The position numbers and the translations under genes were made by a program. Shown here one piece after another: positions 22,219-32,779 of a DNA stretch of 44,027 nucleotides (position 1 is the first letter of the stretch; every line of letters starts with the position of its first letter). The stretch spans positions 645,247 through 689,273 of the forward strand of contig NMRA01000179.1 in assembly GCA_002633005.1 (NCBI GenBank). The letters are read 5' to 3'. The DNA is from Phoronis australis (Eukaryota; Phoronida; Phoronidae). The notes under the pieces were generated by a model. It was not told the origin of the DNA. It searched no databases and saw only the letters and a program-made list of their open reading frames with translations.

Positions 22219-25200
22219 CTGAAATAAAGCCAATGGACTGAACAAGTTGCACAAAACAACGCTCTCCAAGGAATGTATAGAAATAAATTTCAGGCACTCG
22301 AGTTTAAGCGACTGTTAATCAAAAATAACATATCTGCTTAGTTAAACAGTGAATATCAGTTGTTAAAACAAACATCAACATGTGACGCCATGTTCATGTG
22401 TACCATTATCGAGTTGTTTTAAGAAGCCTAAAAACTTTGCCCAAAAAGCATTCTATTTGAAGAAACAGGTCATCAAATTGCTGAACAAATACCTTGTTAA
22501 CTAACGGCATTAAGTGAAGGTTAACAATCGCCATGTTGGCGAGGATGGTGAAGAAGGAGGCGATTATGAATAAGGTGAAGATTTCGGTGATGGTGACATT
22601 GCAAATGATTAAACGATAACGAAGAAGATGATAATAGTGATGACCACGAAGGTGAATAAGTTGAAATTGACGATAAAATGATGACCCGAATGACGACTGT
22701 GATGAAAATGACACGATGGCGATGAAGATGATGACAGAGGTGGGCAATTCCATTTGTGACAGACGTATAATCAAAGAGCATTTTGACCAATTGTGAAACA
22801 AGTTTTCATCCTAGGAAAATAACCAATATATCAATTGCTTTCAATAAACTTTTCTCCTTTCTTTTTATCGGACTCGGGATATTGTCTTTAAATGGGTGTG
22901 ATGGACTTACACGGAGAATTTGATTTTTTTAGAAAAACATTCTAACGTTGATTTTCTGTGAGTTGCATAAACTTACAATTTTTAGTTTCTATAGGGATTT
23001 GGTGGAATGCTTTGTAGAGAAAAACACACTAACTTTTTGATGATATCACCCAAGAAATTTTTGTTGGAGATCTCTGTGTAAGGTGAGTTAGAGTGCCGGA
23101 CGTAGCTGACGGATGCACGCTCTGGGTGTTTGGTATTAAATTGTTTTTTCTGTGGCCAAGATATCAATTGAAAATAATTCAAAATTTGGTATTGAGGTTG
23201 TATTGGTATTTTCCTTCCGATTCAATATTTTTTTAATCAAAATATAACGACTGAACTTTTGCACGAAACCATCACCCCAGGTAAGCCAAAACTGTGAATG
23301 TACTCTAGGATTTTAACTATATAATACATTTATTTGGTTTATTACGATATAAAGCAACCTCTTAAGATCTCGTTGGAGATGGTACAGCTGTAAACAGTAC
23401 GGATGGGAAAGAGAGAGATAGTTATTTTGTATTCGACACCTGTTTGCAATCAGGGAAGCTGGTTTTTATGCGTTAAATAGTTATAAAATACAAATTTGAA
23501 ACTAATAAAGGAGTAAGTGAACGTGACTATCCTAAAAAAATGTGAAATGAAGTTTAAACTATTATTAATCATCATTGTAATGACTGTGCATTTTGATTAT
23601 TTATTTTTATAATAGGACTTGCCCTAAGCTTGTACACACTTGTCTGAGCCATGTCGCTGATAGCCTCGAAGCGTGTCTATGTTAGTAAAGGTGCTGTTAT
23701 AAAAGCATTAGTAACAAGACTTCAGTATCTTCTCATAACAAACTATGAAGCAAACAATTGGATCAGCATGGTTGAGTTGACAGCATTGTCTTGTGGAAGT
23801 CGAAATTTGATCGAAAACACTGGTGCTGTCTTGCAGCATTAATGCAAACATTATTACTTAAAAATTAGTATTATGATTTAGGAAATGTTTAGTTAAAAGA
23901 ATTGTCAACTGGTGGTCCTTAGTGATAAGCTTGGTTAGGTTTTCACTTAGCGTTTAAGTTCAATGTCTTCTTTTCCATTTTAGAGAGACATTAAATTAAG
24001 TTCGCATTACGGTTCACGCAAAAATAAATATGGGTTTTTTGATCCATGGTGGCATTTTTTCGAGTTTCAGAGAACTTTCTCGCAAATATTTGTTTATCTG
24101 CCAGTGCTTCTGGTCTCCAACAATTTCCTCTTTTATTTCTAAATGCTGGCTCAATAGAAAAAGACTTAATGTTTGAAAAAAAAGATTGCAAAATCAACGT
24201 TCTTGTTTTGCCAGAAATATGCAAAATCAGATGATGTAATCATTTGGTATTAAATTTTTTCATACAAGCCACCCAGACACTGATAAACACAAGAGTTACT
24301 CTATAACAATCACCGAAAGTGTGACAAAAGTGCTTAATGAAGTAGGTCACAGGTTGCTATCTCTTAAAATGAACAGCATCGTCCTTTTCAACAAAAAAAA
24401 ACACATCTAGTCTGAGCAAAACTAACATGATGATTCAAGCAAAACAGCACCTTGACATGAATTTGTTTAGGTCTCCTATTTTTTAAATTCAGAGCACTCA
24501 TTGAAATGTTCTACATGGATACTTTTTACTTTAGAAGGTTTCCCAATCCTAAGGATTTTTTTACAAACACGGGGCACTAACACATAAACAAAAATCATTA
24601 AATTAACAATTTATTTCATTTACTTTCTATGATGTGGGGCAACTGTCAATTTTAACATGTTGAATTCTCCTAGTAATAACTAGATAAAACCGTATAGTAT
24701 AGTTTCTCAGTGCAATGCTAGTAGTTTAAACCCGGAGCAACTTCTGTATTCGATTTTATGGCTGTAATATTTAATCGTTTTGGGTTCTTACATATAGATG
24801 TGATATAAAGTCCATATCCTGCAAGTTTGGAAATTAAAATATGATCTCAGCTTATTTTTTATTGGCTGAAACAAGTAATTTCATGAGCGTGTCGGACGTA
24901 TATCACAGACGTACAAATTTTCTATACGTCCGTCACGCGATTTCTGACTTAACGAATAATGCCTGGGATCTAAAATTTTGTTCAGTATTGAGAAACAGGT
25001 TAAAAATCTGAAATTATTTTATTTTTTTTTTTGAAAACTGTGGACGTGACGAAACTTCTTTTAGCAGTTTTTGTGACGGACGTACGGCACCATGACTATC
25101 CAGGAGTTGGCCTTTGACCCAGAGAGGTCGACGATGCGCAGCTGGTCCAATATTTTTATAAATTTTAGGCTTCATATGATTGCGCAAATTTGATAAGATA

Positions 25201-25493
25201 GCAAAATACACGGAATTAGCTGATTTATCACAATAATTATCAAGACACATAAAATAGGGGTAATGCTTTAGGGTCAAGTAACCTCTAAAACTGGGTCCAT
25301 TTAGGGAAAAAATCGAAATCCATAAGAGATTGAAATATGAGCCCTGAAGCTAGAGCGTCTGGGGTTTCAAATGACTTTTCACGGAATTGCCCAGATAGTT
25401 GTAATGACGATAGCGATGGCTATAAGTGATGAGCACGACGACAACAGCAACGATTATAATGGCTTGATGAAGATAATTAAAATGTTAACATAC
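22219..25493. other. Intron of the lectin gene; GAT-rich low-complexity tract
   Basis: No exon was recognised. Positions 22530-22740 are a degenerate GAT/GAA trinucleotide tract on the plus strand, and a similar tract lies at 25398-25490. The remaining reading frames are short and without domains. Confidence 0.5.
22530..22740. repeat. Degenerate GAT/GAA trinucleotide tract
   Basis: A purine-rich run of GATGAAGATGATGA-type triplets on the plus strand. The opposing His- and Leu-rich frames are artefacts of it. Confidence 0.75.
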
Positions 25494-25661
25494 CCAAAAT
25501 ACATGTTCCTCTCAAATTATCAACGTCGTAATTATTCGTCACTGCACACCAAGGACCGTACACATCCTCGCCAACGTTTGTCAATAAGCACCTGGTCACG
25601 TAGGTGCCGTTAAAAATAAAAGGAAACACACAAGGCTCTTGACGATCGGTCAGTATAGGTT
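25494..25661 (-). CDS. Fibronectin type II domain exon (56 codons)
   Basis: The exon reads EPCVFPFIFNGTYVTRC...YGPWCAVTNNYDVDNL.GTC, which has the four cysteines, the CVFPF start, the WCA block and the YD of a fibronectin type II (kringle-like) domain. The usual tryptophan near the last cysteine is arginine here (LRGTC). The acceptor is CCATTATAG, the donor GTATGT, both phase 1. Joined to the SUEL exon before it and the CCP exon after it, the frame stays open across both junctions (codons AAA and GAG). FN2 domains bind collagen/gelatin or, in some receptors, accompany sugar-binding modules. Confidence 0.88.
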
Positions 25662-26346
25662 CTATAATGGAGTGAAACCAAACAAGCATTAATCAGGGAC
25701 TCATGGTATTCAATATTATTCTAATCGTTGCCCATGATTAAGCAACAACATTTTTGCAAGTAGCATAGAAAATGTTGAAATCTGACAGATGTTCCCTTTC
25801 TTTAGTCAAAAAGCATTCATGCGAAAAAGGTGTTTTCCCTAGAACGACAGCATGCTTCAATAAAACATTGAAAAATTCGCAGCACTAAAGCTCATGTAGC
25901 TGCACATGGGAAGTAAAGGACAAGTCAGTACAAGGGCTAGAACGTGCACATTTCTTTCGAAAAGAACGACATATTTGATCCACCAACAATTGGTAGTGCA
26001 CACCAGAGTTAATTACATTGTGGGATAGAAAGGCATTCACTAGAATACGCTATAACCGCATGCAACAAAGTGACACTTAGTATAACTCGGCAGTATTGCA
26101 CTTCTGGTGCAGAGTCCGTGTAAAACGATAAGACACACGTTGTTGGATAGCTTCTTTCTACATTTCTCGTCTTGCCAAAAGCCAAAAAGAATCTTTAAGC
26201 GCGGATTGCATCTGTGCATTAGCTCCTCGAGCGACATAGTTAAAAGAACAAAATACAGAAGTTTTAAAGTCATTCTATACAGAAATACTTCGAATGTATA
26301 GTACATCATCGAAAGCAAGAGATACAAGAGCAACGCGGAGCGTTGA
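25662..26346. other. Intron, nothing recognised
   Basis: No domain or repeat was identified. Confidence 0.5.
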
Positions 26347-28028
26347 AATGCGCCCACGAATGCATCGTAAATGGTGTGCTATTGGGGTTATTTATCTGTA
26401 TTATAAAAATGACCACTAGATGGCGCACAAACGTACAATCCATCCAAAAACGGGAAGATGCCATATTTCATAAAAAATCATCAAGAATCTTGAGAGAAAC
26501 AAAGGGAAACCGAACACAATGAAATTGCCGCTTGTGGGCGTAACGTCGTTCCATCCGCCTGAAAGTCGTCGTCTGTTATCTTCATATAAATTCATTTACT
26601 AAATTTAATAAAGATCCTGCTGTGGGTTTGGAGATACAGCTATGGGCGCAAAGCAAAACAAAACTACCGGAAGGAGGCGCCACAGTAGTCAGTCGCCATC
26701 ATTAAACGTCCTCTTCAAACTGAAAACATATAAGCCAATCTTCAAAACCATCCCTAATATGATTTGGTTGATCGAGGGGTGGACGCCAAAAACAAGATTT
26801 TAAAACAGAAAAATGACCTCCAGGTGGCGCAAAAATACTCGATTACATGCAAAAACAGAATGATAGCGTCAGCTCACCAATAGATGCCTATATTCAAAAT
26901 TTTATGAAAATCTGTTGAGGACCTTTGAAAGTACAGACTGGTAAACGTAAAAAACTAAAAGTCGTCGTCATCCATTGTCAACGTCATACAAATATAGTTG
27001 CTAAATTAAGTAAAGATCCTGCAAACGGTATAATAGCTACAGCCTTGAGCGCAAAAAAAACAAAACTGCCACTAGGAGGTGCCACAGTAGTTGAATTGCT
27101 GGAAAATCAGAAAATCGTCGTCAGCCGTCTACTTCATAGTAAAACATACATGCAAATTTTCACAACTTTCCCGGGCTGAAAGCGGTTAGGTTGACAGACG
27201 AGTGGACGCCAACAAACAAACTCGAAAACAGTAAAAATGGCCCCTAGGTGGCGCAAACTAGGTCGAATGCATCTGAAAACAGAGAGATAGTGTCATCACA
27301 TTAACAGATGCCTGTATGCCATATTTTATGAAAACACCTTGAGGATTTTGAACACACAGAGGTAAACGTAAAAAATAAAATTGCCACTAGGTAACACAAC
27401 GCTTGTCAGATCCACCTGAAAGTCGTCGTCCACCGTTATTAACATCATAAAAATACACTTACCAAATTTAGTAAAGATTCTGCGAACGGTTTAGGGGATA
27501 CAGGCATAGGCGCAAAAAAACAAAACCGCCACTAGGAGGCTCCACAGTAGTCGAAGACGACGGAAAATCGTCAGCCGTCTACTTTACATTAACAACATAC
27601 ATGTCAATTTTCACAATCATCCTTTGAGCGATTTGGTTGAGAGAGGGGTGGATGCAAAAAACAGACTCGAAAACAGCCAAAAAGGCCACTATGTGGCGCA
27701 AATTACGTCGAATCCATTTCAAAACGAGAAGAAAGCGTCACCTTTACTAATTTGTGCCTATATACCAAATTTTATGAAAATCCGTAAGGAGTTTTGAAGA
27801 TACAGAGGTAAACATAAAAAACTAAAATTGCCACTAGGGGGCAAACCGGTAGTTGGAACCGTCCGAAAATTCGCTCATGCCGTCCCATCTACGGAAGGAA
27901 CAAATGTGTGGAGATAGAGCAGCGGACGCCCGACGCCGGACGGACGGATGCCGGGCGGACACCGGACGGACGTCGGACGGAAGGATATGACGGTATAATG
28001 CGTCCACAAACAAATATGTGGGCGCATT
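26347..28028. mobile_element. 1.7-kb element with short terminal inverted repeats and a 420-bp internal array
   Basis: AATGCGCCCAC at 26347-26357 is repeated inverted as GTGGGCGCATT at 28018-28028. Inside are about four degenerate units, marked by TGGCGC at 26421, 26825, 27249 and 27694. Each unit has blocks resembling AAATTGCCACTAGG, CGTCGTC, AAATTTAGTAAAGAT and GGAGGCGCCACAGTAG. Near the right end is a GGACGG-type minisatellite (27926-27984), and the last 32 bases can fold into a hairpin (AATGCGTCCACA with TGTGGGCGCATT). No protein is encoded and no clear target duplication was found. It lies in the intron between the FN2 and SUEL exons. Confidence 0.65.
27926..27984. repeat. CCGGACGGA minisatellite
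   Basis: Five or more imperfect copies of a GACGCCGGACGGA-like unit occur just inside the right end of the element. Confidence 0.75.
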
Positions 28029-29085
28029 AAAATGAGTAGCCTCACCTGCTGTGCCCTCTGGCTAGCTATACTGGCCTATTGATATTTGATCACCTGTTCT
28101 ACAATAGTACCCTATTGCTACATGCATGTTGTGAATGATTCATAGCATAACATCTAATACCATGTTTCACTACCCACCGAGGACTCATCTTATTATGAAT
28201 ACTAAAGGGAGTAATTAACTCTGATCAATAAAAATATAAACATAACAACGAACATATAATGTCAGAATAAGTAATTTAAACTGTCGTACAATAAAAATAT
28301 ATAGACAAAGGAATGAATTTAAATTTAGAGAGGGAAAAATTATATACATGTAGCATACTGGTGGCCTCCCACAACTTCGTTAGGGGTCGACGGCCAATTT
28401 CCTTAGAATACCAACTGGAGGCGAAATAAGCACACCAAGAAGACTTGTTGCCAAATAGTATAATAGAATTATGTATTAATGAGTTTAAAGCAAAAGGAAG
28501 AATTTTCACTCAGCCTGAAGCATTCGTAGCTTTGAGGACCTTAAATAGTTGGAATTCGTGTGACCAAAAGAATAGTAGAATTGCTGAATTTTCTCAAGTT
28601 TTAAAATAATTGTTTTGTCTAATAAAAAATTCGCCGGTTTTTGTGTCCGCAAAGCACAAATGGAGGACAGATGCACATTATTTCCATTCAGGCGAGACGT
28701 GGACTGTTTTCAAATTTAGAGGTGTTTTGTTTAAACACGGTCGTATGTGGATGACTTTTCATGCTTTACATTTCAACCACCAGTAAAGGCAGCGTCAGGC
28801 AGTCAAACATCAATTGCTGGTACTTTGTATCCGTTTCACGATATGACGATAAAAAGGCATTTACGGTCTAGAAAGGTCTTTTATCTAATCTATAAACAAA
28901 ATGGGCACTGTTGATGAAATTTGACGCACTACTCTAGCAGTGAATCAGTGCACCCCATTACTGGCTATGGGAGATGCAACTTATGCACAATTTAATAATC
29001 TTACGATTACACTAAATACCACTCGACATATGAAAAGAACTGATAAAATTTGGATACCGTCAGAGGTCTTAAAGTCGCGAGTGCT
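28029..29085. other. Intron, nothing recognised
   Basis: AT-rich sequence with short frames only. No domain was recognised. Confidence 0.5.
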
Positions 29086-29630
29086 CTAAAGTCGTGAACG
29101 ATCTTATATCCTCTTCTGCGCGGTCCCGCGACATCTGTCGTTGAAGTTTCCAGCGTTCTTCTGCTTGCGAACGTCAAACGAACACCCGGATGTGTTGGTA
29201 TTCACAATATGATAACAGTGAGTGAGTGGCTTCCTTTTTCAAATGTATCTTAAAAACAGCATTTTTCACTAATCCACTTTTTTGAGGATTTTTGGAAATA
29301 TTTTCGAAAATATTCATCGTTCAGATTTACTCAAACACGAGCTCCACGGGTAGCTCGAACAATGTATCAAAATGTCCTAGGGTCAATAAAGTTTTGTAAG
29401 GCCAAAGCAATAAAATACAGAGAGATAATTGATGCTGGGTCCTTAGCATTGAAAACGTCTGTAAACATTAAAGTTGGGTGCAAAACATATAACAATATAT
29501 TTCAATTGCAACTGAATTAATAAACAATGCAATGCATTTTTATGTCATCTAGAGTAACTGTACGAACTGTAGTTGACTTGTGTGGTCTTACTTCGTGTAT
29601 TTCCGTCTAACCGAACGGTCACGACTTTAG
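29086..29630. mobile_element. Possible small element with CTAAAGTCGTGA inverted ends
   Basis: CTAAAGTCGTGAACG starts at 29086, and the inverse, GGTCACGACTTTAG, ends at 29630. A third inverted copy ends at 29826 (TTCACGACTTTAG), so the true right end is uncertain. No coding capacity and no clear target duplication were seen. Confidence 0.4.
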
Positions 29631-30395
29631 GGCCTCATTCAAAATGGCCGGCGATATCAGCGACCGTTTCAAAACTCTGCTTACGAAGACAAACAAGGAT
29701 TAAGATTGTCAAAACACGTATATTTGTTAAGGCTGATATATGTCCATGACATCACACGAGCAGTTGCTAACGGACATTGGGTAGTATGACAATCAGCACT
29801 TATTATGCTTATATTCACGACTTTAGGTCACCGGTGTCTAGTAGAAATTAATAAAAAATAGGAATCAAAACCAGGCAAATAAGACAACGCTTTTGCGCTC
29901 TCTGTGATTTCTATTTATTGATTGTAATATTTAAAATGAGGGTGACCACTTCACTTTAAGTACGGCGATATCAGAGGGTTTTTAAAGACAACATGGCCGT
30001 CATTCAGGAATCGTTCCTAAAGTGATGCACCATGAACTCAGGACATGGAGCTAGACAGGAGTAATCGATGAGGCCAAAGAACAAATTTGTTCTCAAAACA
30101 GCTTTTAGTTTGATAACAGAAACGAGCTAAACATTTTACTGTGTTACCTTTTACTTGAGTTAGTGAATTCAATTTATTTTACAGACGGACTTTAAAAAAT
30201 CTTAACTAGTTAAAACTTGACGGCCTGGCGCGTCGCTTTTGAGTAAGGTAACCTGCAAGAGTTCCTTGGTTTCGGATTTGCGATAGGGCGGAATTTGGGA
30301 GGGGTGCGTGCAAAATGTAGGCGAAGACAAGGGAGTTCGTGTCTCCAATAATGTTTAGCTGCTTGCAGAACTGGACATAAATGCGTGCTACTTAC
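29631..30395. other. Intron, nothing recognised
   Basis: No exon or domain was seen in this stretch. Confidence 0.5.
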
Positions 30396-30698
30396 TGCAC
30401 TTGTAGTGAACTTCGAGATATGAACCAGTTGACACGCACTTGCTGTTTAAATCGTCACTGCTCGCTCTCACGGAGCACTGCGTCATATTTTGGCAAGCAT
30501 CTTTAATGGCGTCGGTTGCGTCTGAGCTGCATGAGTTGTTGGAAAAGGTTTGCGCAGGGTGTCCGCAATATGAGGTGTTCTTTCCTCCAAAGACAGCACT
30601 GACAACGTCAATAAGCAAATCGTAATCACTGAGACCGACTTGAGAACAGTTCATCGACATTAGTTTCCCTTGACACGCATTTCTTACTCGTATCACAC
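30396..30698 (-). CDS. SUEL-type (rhamnose/galactose-binding) lectin exon 2 (101 codons)
   Basis: The exon has all eight cysteines expected of a SUEL lectin domain: ACQ, NCS, YCG, SCS, ACQ, QCS, KCV and KCS. It starts VRNACQGKLMSMNC and ends GSYLEVHYKC, as is usual for the family. The sugar-binding YGR motif is FGG here, and DPC is replaced by SKC, so its sugar specificity may be changed or lost. The acceptor is TCTCGTTCCAG and the donor GTAAGT, both phase 1. The first two bases (GT) complete the TGT cysteine codon of the CCP exon before it. Such domains bind rhamnose or galactose in egg lectins and adhesion receptors. Confidence 0.9.
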
Positions 30699-31086
30699 CT
30701 GGAACGAGAAAGATGCTGCCAAGTGACCAACGTTGGTTGCCTTGGTCGAGCACTACACTTTGAAGGATATAATGTGACATAAAACAATATCAGGTATCAA
30801 GAGCTTAAACGAGTATGGCAGATTGTTAGCATTGAAAAAAAGGTTGGCATAGGGCAAAAATTAAATTGATGCAGCAGAGAGTACTGATGAGATGTATGCA
30901 TCAAATTATGCACACAGAGCACTTAGGCTGAAACTCGTGAATCGAAAGTGTCTGGGTAAAGCCCACCGCTAACGTAATAAATTTTTCAGTACTATGAGGT
31001 TAATTTTTCATAATTCATATCAACATCAATGTTGAATAATGCACGTGTTGAACTCGTGACGAAGCTTGAAGAGGCCCTGCACGTAC

Positions 31087-31260
31087 ACTGTGGCAGTTGG
31101 TCTGTACTCCATTTTCCCGAGGCAAGACACGTGGAGGATCCGTACTCGTACTTGAAACCGGCGCCACACGAATAGCCAACCGTACTGCCGTAAGTCGTGA
31201 CATTATGCCCAGAAATCAGGTTTAAATTCGGACGAGAAGGCGGCTGTTTGCAGTCAGTCA
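31087..31260 (-). CDS. CCP/sushi domain exon (58 codons)
   Basis: DCKQPPS...YGSTVGYSCGAGF...STCLASGKW...LPQ plus a final cysteine gives the four cysteines and the tryptophan of a CCP domain. The acceptor is TGTATTTTAG. The best donor is GTACGT, cutting the last cysteine codon after its T. The next exon starts GT, restoring TGT. The opening DCKQPPS is shared with the CCP exon at 42820-42981, which also stands directly before a SUEL exon, so CCP plus SUEL was probably duplicated as a pair. Confidence 0.88.
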
Positions 31261-31611
31261 CTAAAATACACCGCAAAACAGGATATCGTCGTTAAACACT
31301 AGTACAGGTACATGTAGCACCCAGTTGGTCTACCGTCACTGCCTCAAACATACATGTATGTCGAGTTTATTCATGATTTTAACAAGCACACTGCAATTTA
31401 AAAGGGTAAAGGCATATATATTTACACAAGACCACACCATTTATTCTCTGATTATGTGAAATACAAGATACACATGCACGCGCTTTTGTGACATCGATTT
31501 AGATTATTACACACACTTAATAAATTGAACATGAAACTCCCATTTCTGGCGACATTATTTGTTATTAAATTGCGTCTCAGCTCTATTCCCTGTCCCGACT
31601 TAAGAACTTAC
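31261..31611 (-). other. Short intron
   Basis: A 351-bp intron lies between two CCP exons, bounded by GTAAGT and TTTTAG. It holds nothing else recognisable. Confidence 0.75.
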
Positions 31612-31782
31612 TTTGACACAGGGGACTTTTGGACCAAGTCCCATTTGCGGTGCACACTAACTCGGCGCCAGTAGTTGTATAACCATCTAGGCAAGCATAA
31701 TTAGCCTTTGACCCATACACCGTAGAATTACTGGCAGTAATATTGGCGTAAGGCGTCGCTGGAACTTGACCACAATCGAGAA
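31612..31782 (-). CDS. CCP/sushi domain exon (57 codons)
   Basis: LDCGQVPATPYANITASNST leads into VYGSKANYACLDGY, then ELVCTANGTW, then SPLC. This is a complete CCP domain with four cysteines and the tryptophan. N-x-S/T sites (NIT, NST, NGT) suggest glycosylation. The acceptor is GTTACTTCAG and the donor GTAAGT, both phase 1. The frame joins the exon upstream through an ATT codon and the exon downstream through an ATG codon. Confidence 0.9.
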
Positions 31783-32014
31783 CTGAAGTAACAAAGATTT
31801 CAAGTAACATAGTCTCACACCATACATGTAAAGTCATCAAGACAATCTCCAAATTTGCAAATATGCATCTGTGGACAAAAAACGAGTGAGACCCAAGCCA
31901 GTGTGGTATTCTCGGATCTACGCAGTGACTTCAACCATAATCTATATATTTGCAAGACAATGCGCCTGTTAAAAAAGCAGAGGAAACAGTTGTCACATGA
32001 TATGCCAGACTTAC

Positions 32015-32206
32015 TGTCGCACGTGGGCAAGGTAGACCAGTTGCCAGTGATCTCGCAGTTGCCATATGGAAGGCCTTGAACCTTGTACCCAGCATCACAC
32101 GATACTCCTACTTGGTGGCGATAACTAGCGAAGCTTTCGTTAGTGTCCAATTTACTGTTTGGTATGGTCGGCATGGGGCACTGTATACCAGAGGTGTCGT
32201 TTACGG
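32015..32206 (-). CDS. CCP/sushi domain exon (64 codons)
   Basis: The exon contains AVNDTSGIQCPMPTIPNS, then VGVSCDAGYKV, then GNCEITGNWSTLPTC: four cysteines and the tryptophan of a CCP domain. I chose the acceptor TTTATTGAAG because it gives phase 1, the same 64-codon length and the same AV-D/N-x-T start as the exon at 22027-22218. A second AG after GGTATAC would give phase 0. The donor is GTAAGT. The right-hand mobile element begins only 66 bp upstream of this acceptor. Confidence 0.87.
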
Positions 32207-32271
32207 CTTCAATAAACATAAATTCCTTGATCAGGCGTGTAATGCTTGAGGAAATATCAGACATGGCTTAC

Positions 32272-32545
32272 TAGCGGGGAGGGAATTCATAAAAATTGCG
32301 CACTTTGTGACAAGTTTTTGCAAATTGGTACAATGTTAGAAATAGGTAAAACATTTCTATAAACCACCGCAAACAAACTGTGCTAACCCCCTGGCGGCCG
32401 CTACGCACAAAATCCAATATGGCCGCCGCCGAAAACGGAAATTGGCATATCTCGGCTATAATCATCGCTAGAGAATAATGTAAGTCCATGTTTTCAATAT
32501 TTTTGGGTGCGAGGAGTTCATTTCTGCTGTTAGTTTCATGTTTTC
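32272..32545 (+). repeat. Left terminal inverted repeat
   Basis: It matches the reverse complement of 37705-37990 at roughly three bases in four, with small indels. Short reading frames in both repeats encode similar peptides only because the DNA is similar. Confidence 0.88.
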
Positions 32546-32779
32546 ATGCCATTTACATCTTTGTACACTGTCTCTGGACTGAAAATACCAAACACTTGGC
32601 CCCGCGCATTGTCCCCGGCTAGAAAATGTCAAACGCTTGGTCCCTTTATGTTTGTTTGTTGGAATCAGGCTGCATATAATGTCTGAAAAGGTAAATTAGT
32701 GATTGGTTTTACTTATTTTAACTCATAATTTCAGATCTGTTTCCGTCAACATCCATTGCGTTGAAAACTTTACCTCAAC

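Noticed and set aside
32691-32734. 44-bp intron in the leader of the transposon gene (GTAAAT...TTTCAG)
   Set aside because: It is shorter than most animal introns and is not needed for the reading frame.
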